Below are positions 24,380-32,233 of a stretch of DNA of 32,470 nt, in pieces; position 1 is the stretch's first letter; the number at the start of each line of letters is the position of its first letter. Under the pieces are notes generated by a model. That model saw nothing but the letters and a program-made list of their open reading frames with translations. It did no database searches and was not told the origin of the DNA. The position numbers and the translations under genes are program-made. The stretch comes from DATLNF01 sp046590575. Lineage in GTDB: Bacteria; Actinomycetota; Actinomycetes; BP-191. Where the stretch lies: contig JBKJUS010000088.1 of the NCBI GenBank assembly GCA_046590575.1, positions 1 to 32,470 on the forward strand. The letters are read 5' to 3'.

Positions 24380-25585
24380 ATGAGCCACCCGCAGCCGCAG
24401 GTTCGCACCGAAGTCGGGCGGCTGCGCACCGTGCTGCTGCATCGTCCGGGCAACGAGCTCCGCCGGCTGACGCCGCGCAACAACGCCGACCTGCTCTTCG
24501 ACGGAATCCCGTGGGTAGGCCGGGCACAGGAGGAGCACGACGCCTTCGCCGAAGCGCTGCGGGACCGCGGTGTCGAGGTGCTCTACCTGCGCGACCTGCT
24601 GGTGGAGACACTGGAGGACGAGACCGCACGCACCGAGGTAGTCGCAGCGGCGCTTCCCCCGTCGGAGGTCGGGCCGGCGCTGGCGGCTCAGCTGAGTGGG
24701 CACCTCGCCGGGCTCGGCTCCGACGACCTCGCCGAGGTCTTGATCGGGGGTCTCGCGCACGAGGAGCTGCCACATGGCAGCGGCGTCGTCTTCGGGCTGC
24801 TAGACCGCCACGACTTCGTCGTACCTCCGCTCCCCAACCTGCTCTTCACCCGCGATTCCTCGGTATGGATCGGCGACCACGTCGCAGTGACCCGACCGTC
24901 GATGCGGGCGCGCCAGCGCGAGACGTCGCTGACTGGTGCGATCTACCGGCACCACCCACGGTTCGCGGGTACGTCGCTGCTGTACGGCGGCGACCGCGTG
25001 GAGGCGTGGCTGGAAGGCGGCGACGTGCTGGCCCTGGCTGACGGGGTGATCGCCGTCGGGGTCGGCCAGCGGACGACTCCGGCGGGCGTCGAGGCGCTCG
25101 CGCTTCGAGCCCTGGCGAGCGGGGTGGTGACCACGGTGCTCGCCGTACCGATCGCGCAGGAGCGCGCCACCATGCACCTCGACACCGTCTGCACGATGGT
25201 CGACGTCGACGCCGTCGTGATGTACCCCGCAGTCGCCGACTCGCTCATCGCGCTGACCCTCACGTCCGATGGCGACGACGGTCTCATCGTCGGCCCGCGC
25301 GAGCCGTTTCTCGTCGCTGCGGCCAAGGCGATGCGCATTGACACCCTGCGGGTGATCGACACCGGCCTCGACCCGGTCACCGCCGAACGTGAGCAGTGGG
25401 ACGACGGCAACAACACCCTCGCGCTCGCCCCGCGGCTATGCGTCGCCTACGAGCGCAACACCGAGACCAATGCCCGGCTCGAGGAGTCGGGGATCGAAGT
25501 GGTGCGCGTCGCCGGCAGCGAGCTGGGCAGCGGTCGGGGTGGTCCGCGGTGCATGAGCTGTCCGGTGCTCCGCGACCCCGTCTGA
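24380..25585 (+). CDS. arcA: Arginine deiminase, 401 aa
   Basis: Hydrolyses arginine to citrulline and ammonia. The N-terminal TEVGRLRTVLLHRPG, then PNLLFTRDSSVWIGD, EGGDVL, MHLDTVCTMVD and the catalytic Cys391 in GPRCMSCPV are all present. Length is typical. No carbamate kinase or ornithine carbamoyltransferase follows, so it is not part of a full ADI operon here; this is frequent in actinobacteria. It follows the diiron gene by 58 bp. Confidence 0.96.
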   Translation: MSHPQPQVRTEVGRLRTVLLHRPGNELRRLTPRNNADLLFDGIPWVGRAQEEHDAFAEALRDRGVEVLYLRDLLVETLEDETARTEVVAAALPPSEVGPALAAQLSGHLAGLGSDDLAEVLIGGLAHEELPHGSGVVFGLLDRHDFVVPPLPNLLFTRDSSVWIGDHVAVTRPSMRARQRETSLTGAIYRHHPRFAGTSLLYGGDRVEAWLEGGDVLALADGVIAVGVGQRTTPAGVEALALRALASGVVTTVLAVPIAQERATMHLDTVCTMVDVDAVVMYPAVADSLIALTLTSDGDDGLIVGPREPFLVAAAKAMRIDTLRVIDTGLDPVTAEREQWDDGNNTLALAPRLCVAYERNTETNARLEESGIEVVRVAGSELGSGRGGPRCMSCPVLRDPV

Positions 25586-25660
25586 CCGCTCAGTCACCCC
25601 CACGCCACCCCACCCCCGCCATCACCCGAAAAACCCTCCCCCAAACCCCGCTCCCGATTT

Positions 25661-25671
25661 CCCCCCCCCCC
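25661..25671 (+). repeat. Poly-C tract (11 C)
   Basis: Eleven C in a row at the left edge of the inverted repeat, within a C-rich stretch (25586-25671 holds only about 7 G). It is prone to length variation or sequencing error. Confidence 0.8.
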
Positions 25672-25746
25672 GACTTCACCCACTAAAACCACCCGAATCG
25701 GGCCCCAAACGACTGATTTCCGGTGGTTTTAGTGGGTGAAGTCGGG
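25669..25746. terminator. 25-bp perfect inverted repeat between convergent genes
   Basis: Arms 25669-25693 and 25722-25746 are perfect reverse complements around a 28-base spacer. The arm contains CCACTAAAACC, giving an AT-rich centre unlike the neighbourhood. It sits between arcA and the flavoprotein gene, which converge, so it can serve as a two-way terminator. The size and the C-rich/G-rich flanks also allow a repetitive palindromic element; a genome search would decide. Confidence 0.75.
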
Positions 25747-25778
25747 AGAGGGGGCGCCGGGGGGGCGGGCGGCGAGGG

Positions 25779-26942
25779 TCAGGGGTGGGCGCCGAGCAGT
25801 CGCAGGGCGATACGGATTGGCCTCTTGTCGAGCTGGCGAGCCAGCGTCGTCTCACCCGCGACGATTCGGGTGAACAACCGCCAGCCGCCAGGCACCGCCG
25901 CGAGGAAACCGTGAAAGACCTGGCGGTTACGGCTGAAAGCCCGCAGAAAGACGCGGCCGGCGTCCATCTCAGGGGTGAGCTCGCGTTCGACCGCTTCGCC
26001 GTACGCCGCGAGCGCCGCGTCGCCGTCGCTCATGGCGCCGGCCGCGGCCCGACCCGCGAGCCGCCCCGACCGCACCGCGAACGAGATGCCCTCACGGGTC
26101 CACGGCTCCAGTAGGCCGGCCGCATCGCCGGCGACGAGCACGCGCCCTCGACGCAAGGGCGACCCCGGTCGGCGGACGCGGGTCAGATGTCCAGAGAAGG
26201 TCTCGGGGTCCACGTCGCCCAGCCCAAGCCGGGCGACGAATCCGCGGTAGTAGTCGCGCATCTCACGGCCTCGGTCGCGCGGCCCGATCACGCCGACGGT
26301 CAGCAGCGGGCCCTTGGGGAAGACCCACCCGTAAGACCCGGGGACGGGGCCCCAGTCGATGAGTACCCGGCCCGCCCAGTACGCCGATCTCGTTTCCGGG
26401 GTCGCGAACTCTCCCTCGAGCCCGACGTCCACCTGCTCGAGGTCCACGTCGACGTAGACGCCGCTGCGCCCACCGGTGCCGTCAGCGCCCACCACGACCC
26501 CAGCGCGCAGCGGTGACCGGCCGCCGGCCAAGCGCACGATGACACCCTCGGCGTCCTCCTCGTAGCCAGTCACCACCACTCCCGACAGGAGCACAGCGCC
26601 GGCCGCGCACGCCGCGGCGACGAGTGCCGCGTCGAGGTCGGCGCGCATCACCATCGGGAACACCGGCCGGCCACCCGGCGCCCGGCGCGTGAAGCGCTGC
26701 CGGCCGTTCTTGGTGAAGGTCATCCGGTGCGCCGCGTCCCGCTCGAGCCCGGTCAGCTCAATGCCGAGGTGTTGCCGCGACAGCCCGATCAGCCCTCCGC
26801 CGCAGCACTTGTAGCGGGGGGGTTCGTCCCGGTCGACGAGGAGCACCCGAGCGCCGAGGGTCGCTGCCTCACGCGCCGCCGCGGCACCGGCCGGACCGGC
26901 GCCGACTACGACGACGTCCCAGTCGTTGTGCTCGGGCGTCAC
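25779..26942 (-). CDS. Geranylgeranyl-reductase-family FAD oxidoreductase, 387 aa
   Basis: FAD-binding GAGPAGAAAA near residues 15-24, a KCCGGG segment, the GADGTGGRS motif and the second FAD motif VLVAGDAAGLLEPWTREGI identify the PHBH-fold geranylgeranyl reductase family. YGWVFPKG corresponds to the family lipid-site motif YxWxFP. Members saturate isoprenoid chains of chlorophyll, menaquinone or lipids; the substrate here is unknown. GTG at 26942 is used because the FAD motif follows directly; no clear ribosome binding site. It is alone on the minus strand, 125 bp after the DUF5926 gene. Confidence 0.88.
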   Translation of the reverse strand: MTPEHNDWDVVVVGAGPAGAAAAREAATLGARVLLVDRDEPPRYKCCGGGLIGLSRQHLGIELTGLERDAAHRMTFTKNGRQRFTRRAPGGRPVFPMVMRADLDAALVAAACAAGAVLLSGVVVTGYEEDAEGVIVRLAGGRSPLRAGVVVGADGTGGRSGVYVDVDLEQVDVGLEGEFATPETRSAYWAGRVLIDWGPVPGSYGWVFPKGPLLTVGVIGPRDRGREMRDYYRGFVARLGLGDVDPETFSGHLTRVRRPGSPLRRGRVLVAGDAAGLLEPWTREGISFAVRSGRLAGRAAAGAMSDGDAALAAYGEAVERELTPEMDAGRVFLRAFSRNRQVFHGFLAAVPGGWRLFTRIVAGETTLARQLDKRPIRIALRLLGAHP

Positions 26943-27026
26943 CGACGGGGGAGGCGACGACGCCCGAGCAGCGGTGACGGTACCGACTCACCACCATCGC
27001 AGCAATTTGATCTTGCCAATCCGGAC

Positions 27027-27048
27027 AAGTCTCCCGGAAGGGAGGCTT
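27027..27048. terminator. Hairpin downstream of the DUF5926 gene
   Basis: AAGTCTCCC and GGGAGGCTT pair over 9 bp (one G-T) around a GGAA loop, about 20 bp after the DUF5926 stop and upstream of the flavoprotein gene on the same strand. Probably a terminator separating the two. Confidence 0.5.
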
Positions 27049-27067
27049 TCCTCACTGAGCGACGCAC

Positions 27068-28015
27068 TTAGCGCAGCGTCAATTGGCGGCTGAGCAGCGC
27101 GGAACGCGCCCGACGCTCGTCGTCGGTGAGCGCCCGGGGCGCCGCTAGCTCAGCGTCGAGGCGCTCGCGCAGAGCCACCGCCGGCGCCTCGCACTCTTCT
27201 GCGCTCATCGCGATCGGCAGGTCCCACACCGGCACCAGCAGGCCATGGGCCCGGAAGGATCCGACGTACTTCGTGCCGTCCCCCAGACCAAGGGCCTGAC
27301 CAGCGGAAAGCCGAGCCATCGCGTCGAGCAACGGGTCCTCATCATCCGGCAGTGCCCAGCGGAGATGGCAGCGCTCGCGCATCCGGCACCAGTAGGCCGA
27401 CGTCACCGAAGAAAGACGGGCCGTGGGAACGATGGACGCGTTGGCCCGCTCCATCGACGCAGCGACGTCACCCGTCGGGTCAGCTACGCCCTCGACCCAG
27501 AAGTCGAATCCGTCACGTACGGTGACGTCGAGCGCAGCGGCGGTCAGCAGATCCTGCAGCCGCGGACCGTCGTCATCGCGGGCGAGCTGTTGCACAGCGG
27601 TGCCCGGCGTTGCCTCGAGTGCCGCAATGATCGCCTGCGCGATGTCGCGGGAAACGTCGCCGCTTCGTCCCGGCGTCTGCAGCCCGACGAAGGCGCTGCC
27701 ATCCGCGCGCACCATCGCCGGCCAGGCCATCGGCAGCACCGTGGAGAGGGTCACCGAGCGGTCGGCGTATTGCGGGTCCTTGAGCTGCAGCGGCGCGGTG
27801 GCCGAGGGCACGATCTCGCGAAGAGCGACCCACTCCGTCTCGTCAGCACGACCTTCGAACGGCCGGGTGCGGATCATCCGGTCGGCACGGGTCGATCCAT
27901 GACAGGCCTTGTACCGCCGACCAGAACCGCACGGACAGGGCTGACGGGGGGCGACGACGGGGACGTCGATGGCGGACTCCGAGGTATCGGGAAGACGACG
28001 TACGGCGGACGTCAC
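27068..28015 (-). CDS. DUF5926 protein with SEC-C zinc motif
   Basis: Near the N-terminus is a SEC-C zinc-binding motif, PCPCGSGRRYKACHG, as at the end of SecA. The rest matches the actinobacterial DUF5926 family (WVALREIVPSATAPLQL, MAWPAMVRADG, YWCRMRERCHLRWALP). Function unknown. The start is uncertain: GTG at 28015 is used here, GTG at 28042 and TTG at 28090 are in frame; none has a strong ribosome binding site. Divergent from the small ATPase-fold gene. Confidence 0.8.
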   Translation of the reverse strand: MTSAVRRLPDTSESAIDVPVVAPRQPCPCGSGRRYKACHGSTRADRMIRTRPFEGRADETEWVALREIVPSATAPLQLKDPQYADRSVTLSTVLPMAWPAMVRADGSAFVGLQTPGRSGDVSRDIAQAIIAALEATPGTAVQQLARDDDGPRLQDLLTAAALDVTVRDGFDFWVEGVADPTGDVAASMERANASIVPTARLSSVTSAYWCRMRERCHLRWALPDDEDPLLDAMARLSAGQALGLGDGTKYVGSFRAHGLLVPVWDLPIAMSAEECEAPAVALRERLDAELAAPRALTDDERRARSALLSRQLTLR

Positions 28016-28125
28016 CCAGCCTACCGGCGCTCGGATGCCCACCTCGTCCCGATTCGTCCTAGGCCTTTTGGCTGAATCCGCTGCTGCCAATTGGCGGCTC
28101 GGGTGAACAGGCGTACACAGGACTT

Positions 28126-28509
28126 ATGGCAGACCTCGACCTACGCGATCGATCGGTGCTCAGCTACCGCTGCGCCGTCACGCCGGACGCGCTGTGGCTG
28201 CTGCGCCAGCTGCTGTCCCAGTGGTTCACCGATCAGCGGGTGGCCCCCGAGGACGTGGACGACCTGGTCGTGATCGCCAACGAGCTCTGCACAAGCGTCG
28301 TCGTCCTCGGACACGACGATGAGATCGCGGTGCGCGCGCAGCTGCGCGACGGAGAGGCGCGCGTCGAGGTCGCTGAGCACGACCCGGTTACCCCTCCGAC
28401 ACCTGATGAGATGGTGCTTTCATCGGCGCTCGGCGACGAGGTCGTCGTCCGGTCGACGCACCACCTGACGCGGATCGCCTGCCGCCGGCGCGTGCGCATG
28501 GTCGGCTGA
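28126..28509 (+). CDS. Degenerate anti-sigma/HATPase-like protein, 127 aa
   Basis: Residues 15-70 resemble the start of SpoIIAB/RsbW-type ATPase domains: helix LWLLRQLLSQWF and N-box-like DDLVVIANELCTSVV. The glycine-rich ATP boxes that should follow are missing (VAEHDPVTPPTP stands where DNGxG is expected). It may be a non-catalytic partner-switch protein. AGGA lies 4 bp before ATG. Call based on fold pattern only. Confidence 0.55.
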   Translation: MADLDLRDRSVLSYRCAVTPDALWLLRQLLSQWFTDQRVAPEDVDDLVVIANELCTSVVVLGHDDEIAVRAQLRDGEARVEVAEHDPVTPPTPDEMVLSSALGDEVVVRSTHHLTRIACRRRVRMVG

Positions 28510-28546
28510 CGTCGGCCCCGCAGTCCCTATCACCTAGAGGCCGAGC

Positions 28547-29719
28547 CTAGAGACCGAGCCCCTTGGCGATGTTCGTCTTGAGGATCTCGCTGGTGCCCTC
28601 GTAGAGGCGCATCGCGCGCACCATCCGGGCGTACCGCTCGATGCCCATCTCAGTCATGTAGCCGTTGCCGCCGTAGACCTGGATCGCCCGGTCGGCGACC
28701 CGGCCGACCATCTCGCTGGCGACGTACTTCGCCTTCGCCGCCTCGAGTCGGCCGTCGGCGCCGTTGTCGATCGCATCCGCTGCGGCGTAGGTGATGTAGC
28801 GCGCTCCCTCGAGCTCGCAGAGCGAGTCGACGATGTGGCCCTGCACGTACTGGTTCGCACCGATCGGCTTCCCGAACGCCTCGCGGGTCTTGGCGTAGTC
28901 GAGCATCTTGTCGTAGAGCATCTGCGCGACTCCGACCGCGTTGGCAGCGATCTGGATGCGGCCGCCGTTGATCCAGCGCATAGCGGAGTAAAAGCCGTAG
29001 CCCTCGCGGCCGAGCACCTGCTCGTCGCCGACCTCCATGTCGTCGAAGACCAGTTCTGCCTGATGGTCGTCGTACATCGTCTGCTGCTTCCGGCTGACGA
29101 CGAAGCCAGGCGTGTCGGTGTCGACCAGGAAGCAGGTGATGCCACCCTGCGCCCCCTTGTCAGGGTCGGTGACGGCAAAGAGCAGGACGTAGTCGGCGTG
29201 CGCACCGTGGGTGATGAAGTGCTTGCGGCCGTTGATGAGGAATCGGTCGCCCTTGCGCTCGGCGCGGGTGCGGATCTTCGTCGCGTCCGACCCGGCCTCC
29301 GGCTCGGTCAACGCGAAAGCGCTCTCCCGCTCAGCCCGCATCGTCGGCATGAGATAGCGCTCGCGCTGATCCTCGTTGCAGTCGAGCAGAACCGGCGTGG
29401 GGCCCTCGACGTTGGGCAACACACCGCCGCCGGCCGCCAGGTAGGAGCCGCTCTCCGCGACCGTCTCGTAAGCGATCGCCATGCCGAGGTAGCCGACGCC
29501 CCCACCGCCGACATCCTCCGGCATGAAGAGGCCGTAGAAGCCGTTGGCCGCCGACTTCTTGCGCAGCGCCCTTCTCAGCTCAACGGCGCCGGAGATGTGA
29601 CCGGTGGCCTGCAGCTCCGGCGCGTGCTGGTCCTCGATCGGCATCACCTCGCGGGCGATGAAGTCCTTGATCGAGTCGGCGAGCGACAGGAACTCATCGG
29701 GCACGTTGATGACGGGCAC
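28547..29719 (-). CDS. Acyl-CoA dehydrogenase, 390 aa
   Basis: FAD enzyme forming the alpha-beta double bond of acyl-CoAs. FALTEPEAGSDAT and YGGNGYMTEMGIERYARMVR are family signatures; catalytic base Glu374 lies in LYEGTSEI. Chain-length specificity cannot be read. The GTG start at 29719 has GAGGAG about 8 bp upstream. It is divergent from the amidohydrolase gene across a palindromic operator, so both may be controlled by one regulator. Confidence 0.95.
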   Translation of the reverse strand: MPVINVPDEFLSLADSIKDFIAREVMPIEDQHAPELQATGHISGAVELRRALRKKSAANGFYGLFMPEDVGGGGVGYLGMAIAYETVAESGSYLAAGGGVLPNVEGPTPVLLDCNEDQRERYLMPTMRAERESAFALTEPEAGSDATKIRTRAERKGDRFLINGRKHFITHGAHADYVLLFAVTDPDKGAQGGITCFLVDTDTPGFVVSRKQQTMYDDHQAELVFDDMEVGDEQVLGREGYGFYSAMRWINGGRIQIAANAVGVAQMLYDKMLDYAKTREAFGKPIGANQYVQGHIVDSLCELEGARYITYAAADAIDNGADGRLEAAKAKYVASEMVGRVADRAIQVYGGNGYMTEMGIERYARMVRAMRLYEGTSEILKTNIAKGLGL

Positions 29720-29748
29720 GGGCGGATCTCCTCGGGCTGATTGCTCAT

Positions 29749-29765
29749 ACCGAATACAGTTCGGT
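29749..29765. promoter_or_regulatory. Palindromic operator, TetR-like
   Basis: ACCGAA-TACAG-TTCGGT is a perfect 6+6 dyad in the 70-bp divergent region between the acyl-CoA dehydrogenase and amidohydrolase genes. Its form (ACCGAA...TTCGGT) is common among TetR-family operators of fatty-acid genes. No TetR gene is in the window. Confidence 0.6.
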
Positions 29766-29789
29766 CACTGTAAGGCATGATCTCGACCC

Positions 29790-30686
29790 GTGACAGACGA
29801 AACGCTTCCGCACAACGACGAGGCCACCGCTGTGCGCGCCTTCTGGGCTGGCCTGGGACTGCCAGGACTGGTCGACGTCCACGTGCACTTCATGCCCGAC
29901 AACGTGATGTCCAAGGTCTGGGCCTACTTCGACGATGTGAGTGAACGCGGCGTCGCCGACTGGCCAGTCGCCTACCGCTCCGACTCCCCGACCCGACTCG
30001 CGTTGCTCCGCTCGTTCGGGGTGCGGGCTTTCCCGAGCCTGGTCTATCCGCACAAGCCGGGAATGGCTCGCTGGCTCAACGACTGGGCCGGCGCCTTCTC
30101 CGACGAGACGCCGGACTGCCTGCGCACCGCGACGTTCTACCCCGAGCCCGAGGCGTCGGCGTACGTCAGCGCCGCCTTGGCGGGCGGAGTGCGGCTGTTC
30201 AAGGCGCACGTGCAGGTCGGCGGCTACGACCCACTCCACCTCCTGCTGGACGACGTGTGGGGTCAGCTCGCCGACGCCGGCGTACCGATCATCCTGCACG
30301 CCGGAAATGGGCCGGTGCCCGGGCAGCACACCGGACCCACGCCGATCGCGGAGGTGCTGCGACGACACCCACAACTGGTCGCGGTCATCGCGCATATGGG
30401 GGTGCCGGAGTATGCCGAGTTCCTCGCGCTCGCGGAGACCTACGAACGGGTGTACCTCGACACGACGATGGCCTTCACCGACTTCACCGAGCGCTACGCG
30501 CCGTACCCGCCGGGTCTGCTCCCTCGCCTTGTCGGTCTGGGTGATCGGGTCCTCTTCGGCAGCGACTTCCCCAACATCCCCTACCCGTACCTGCACCAGC
30601 TCACCTCTCTGGCCCGGCTGGAGTTGGGCGACGACTGGCTGCGCGCTGTCTGCCATGACAACGCCGTACGTCTTTTCGCGTTATAG
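29790..30686 (+). CDS. Amidohydrolase-family protein (COG2159/ACMSD-like), 298 aa
   Basis: TIM-barrel metal hydrolase or decarboxylase. HxH at His31/His33 (VDVHVHF), His170 in PIILHAGN, His202 in IAHMG and Asp259 in LFGSDFPN are the expected metal ligands and catalytic Asp. Members include ACMSD-type decarboxylases and lactone hydrolases; the substrate is unknown. GTG start at 29790. Shared operator with the acyl-CoA dehydrogenase suggests acid or aromatic catabolism. Confidence 0.82.
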   Translation: MTDETLPHNDEATAVRAFWAGLGLPGLVDVHVHFMPDNVMSKVWAYFDDVSERGVADWPVAYRSDSPTRLALLRSFGVRAFPSLVYPHKPGMARWLNDWAGAFSDETPDCLRTATFYPEPEASAYVSAALAGGVRLFKAHVQVGGYDPLHLLLDDVWGQLADAGVPIILHAGNGPVPGQHTGPTPIAEVLRRHPQLVAVIAHMGVPEYAEFLALAETYERVYLDTTMAFTDFTERYAPYPPGLLPRLVGLGDRVLFGSDFPNIPYPYLHQLTSLARLELGDDWLRAVCHDNAVRLFAL

Positions 30687-30726
30687 AGCGGGCACACTTC
30701 TGCCCGCGACGTCGTTGGGAGTCGAC

Positions 30727-31101
30727 ATGGAGGAGAACCGAGCGCGGCGGGTGACGGACGGTCTTCGGGCGCACGGGGTCGAAGCCCAGATGAAGAAGGC
30801 CGGCGTCTACCAGTTCGGCATTGCAGTGCGCCTGCCCGACGGACGCGAAGCGGTATGGGACACCGATGGCACCGCCGGGCTCGAGGCGCAGGTCATGCGC
30901 AACGGCATGCTGGTCGGCTACGTGCCGGCGATCGAGGGGTCCGAGGACTTCGACGAGGCGCAGGAGATCGACGCGATCTGGCACACCGACTACGACCAGC
31001 CGGTAGCCCGGCGGAGTGCCACGACTCCGATCAAGTCGACTCCGCTGCCCGTGCAGGGTGGCGTCTTTCGCCGCTTCTTCGACGGCTTTCGGGACCGCTA
31101 G
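30727..31101 (+). CDS. Hypothetical protein, 124 aa
   Basis: Not recognised. Soluble, mixed alpha/beta: a basic start, YQFGIAVRLPDGREAVWDTDG, GMLVGYVPAIEGSEDF, an acidic stretch, then a Pro/Thr linker ending in the basic amphipathic FRRFFDGFRDR. ATG at 30727 is preceded by GGGAG. It starts 40 bp after the amidohydrolase gene. Its stop overlaps that of the convergent membrane gene (shared CTAG). Confidence 0.7.
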   Translation: MEENRARRVTDGLRAHGVEAQMKKAGVYQFGIAVRLPDGREAVWDTDGTAGLEAQVMRNGMLVGYVPAIEGSEDFDEAQEIDAIWHTDYDQPVARRSATTPIKSTPLPVQGGVFRRFFDGFRDR

Positions 31102-31559
31102 CGCGAAGAGGGTGCCGGCATCACAAGACGGTCGTGCAGGCGCTCGAGGCCGAGGCCGGCGACGAACCAGACCGGGGCGTACGCCGGACGCACCAGGCCC
31201 TTCCAGTGCCGACCCACCCGGGCGTCAGCGCGGCGCGGTCGGGCGTAGTCCCATGGCACCTCGCCGGTCAGCGCCTTGATCGCCGCGCCACTGGCCGCCT
31301 CGACGGCGTAGATGCCGGCGACGTACGCCGCCCCGCGCTGCCAGATCGGCCGGCCGCGCAACGCCGAGTGGGCCGGCTCGAAGAGCACCGCAGCAGAGCC
31401 GTAGACCGGGAGCATCCAGAGGTAGGTGTGCGACGCAAGACGCCAGTTGCTGTCGCGCACCGGGCCCTTGGCGCCGGTGAAGAGCACCTCGAAGACCCAG
31501 CCCGCGACGCCGTACGCGAGGAATCGCTCGCCTCGGTTCATGACGCGCACGGTACTCAT
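31098..31559 (-). CDS. CmpB-like putative ABC-transporter membrane protein, 153 aa
   Basis: The N-terminus FLAYGVAGWVFEVLF and LWMLPVYGSAAVLFEP match the PF06541-type putative ABC permease family (short proteins with several membrane segments and a conserved GW-E and P-YG pattern). Function unknown. ATG at 31559 overlaps the LysE-family stop by 4 bp; an in-frame ATG six codons later is the alternative. Confidence 0.65.
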   Translation of the reverse strand: MSTVRVMNRGERFLAYGVAGWVFEVLFTGAKGPVRDSNWRLASHTYLWMLPVYGSAAVLFEPAHSALRGRPIWQRGAAYVAGIYAVEAASGAAIKALTGEVPWDYARPRRADARVGRHWKGLVRPAYAPVWFVAGLGLERLHDRLVMPAPSSR

Positions 31560-32173
31560 GCCGCAGCGAGCAGGGCCGCCACACCGAAACCGGCGATCAC
31601 CACGCCGGAGCCGATGTTGACCCGACGCAGCGCTCGCTCGCTCAGCCGGTGCCGCAGGAGGGACACCACCGTGCACAGCCCGAGCTGCCACAGCGCTGAG
31701 CCGATCGCGACGCCAACTGCCACGGAGACCGCGTCCCCGGGTGACGACACGGTCGTGGCGACACCGACGCTGGCGAAGACGGCAAGGAAGGCGACGACGG
31801 TGGCGGGGTTGGTCAGCGTCAGGCCCAAGGTCGAGCCGTACGCCGCGAGCAGCCCCCGCCGCGTCGGCTCGACCGCGTCGCTCTGCTCAGCACGGGCCCG
31901 GATCGTGCGCAGCCCGAGACCGAGCAGCACGACGCCGCCGACCACCTTGAGCAGCCGTTCCGCGGACGTCAGGGTGTCGGTGACCGCCGTCAGGCCGAGT
32001 GCAACCACAAGGCCGTAGCAGAGGTCGGCCGTCGCAGCGCCGAGACCGCTGGCGTAACCCACTGCTCGCCCTCGGTTGAGCGTCCGGCGGATCAGCAGCA
32101 CGGCGATCGGCCCGACAGGCGCCGCGATGGCGACGCCGAAACCCGCGCCGCGCAACGCCAGGCCCAGGTCCAT
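31556..32173 (-). CDS. LysE-family exporter, 205 aa
   Basis: Six-segment membrane protein of the LysE/RhtB family, which exports amino acids or related small molecules. The family motif APVGPIAVLLIRR is near the start and LTLTNPATVVAF carries the conserved Asn-Pro. ATG at 32173 gives the usual N-terminus; the open frame upstream is hydrophilic and lacks the family pattern. Coupled to the CmpB-like gene. Confidence 0.88.
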   Translation of the reverse strand: MDLGLALRGAGFGVAIAAPVGPIAVLLIRRTLNRGRAVGYASGLGAATADLCYGLVVALGLTAVTDTLTSAERLLKVVGGVVLLGLGLRTIRARAEQSDAVEPTRRGLLAAYGSTLGLTLTNPATVVAFLAVFASVGVATTVSSPGDAVSVAVGVAIGSALWQLGLCTVVSLLRHRLSERALRRVNIGSGVVIAGFGVAALLAAA

Positions 32174-32233
32174 GACGGCACAGTCTCGTGGACCGCGCCG
32201 CGCCACGCGAGCGGGATCTCACACAATGCAGGT

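Noticed and set aside
27080..28099. 12-bp direct repeat CAATTGGCGGCT at 27080-27091 and 28088-28099, flanking the DUF5926 gene.
   Set aside because: Repeats of 12 bp are expected by chance in 32 kb, and the gene looks native, with no mobile-element genes nearby.
31098..31101. Overlapping convergent stop codons sharing CTAG.
   Set aside because: Compact convergent ends like this are ordinary in dense actinobacterial genomes.
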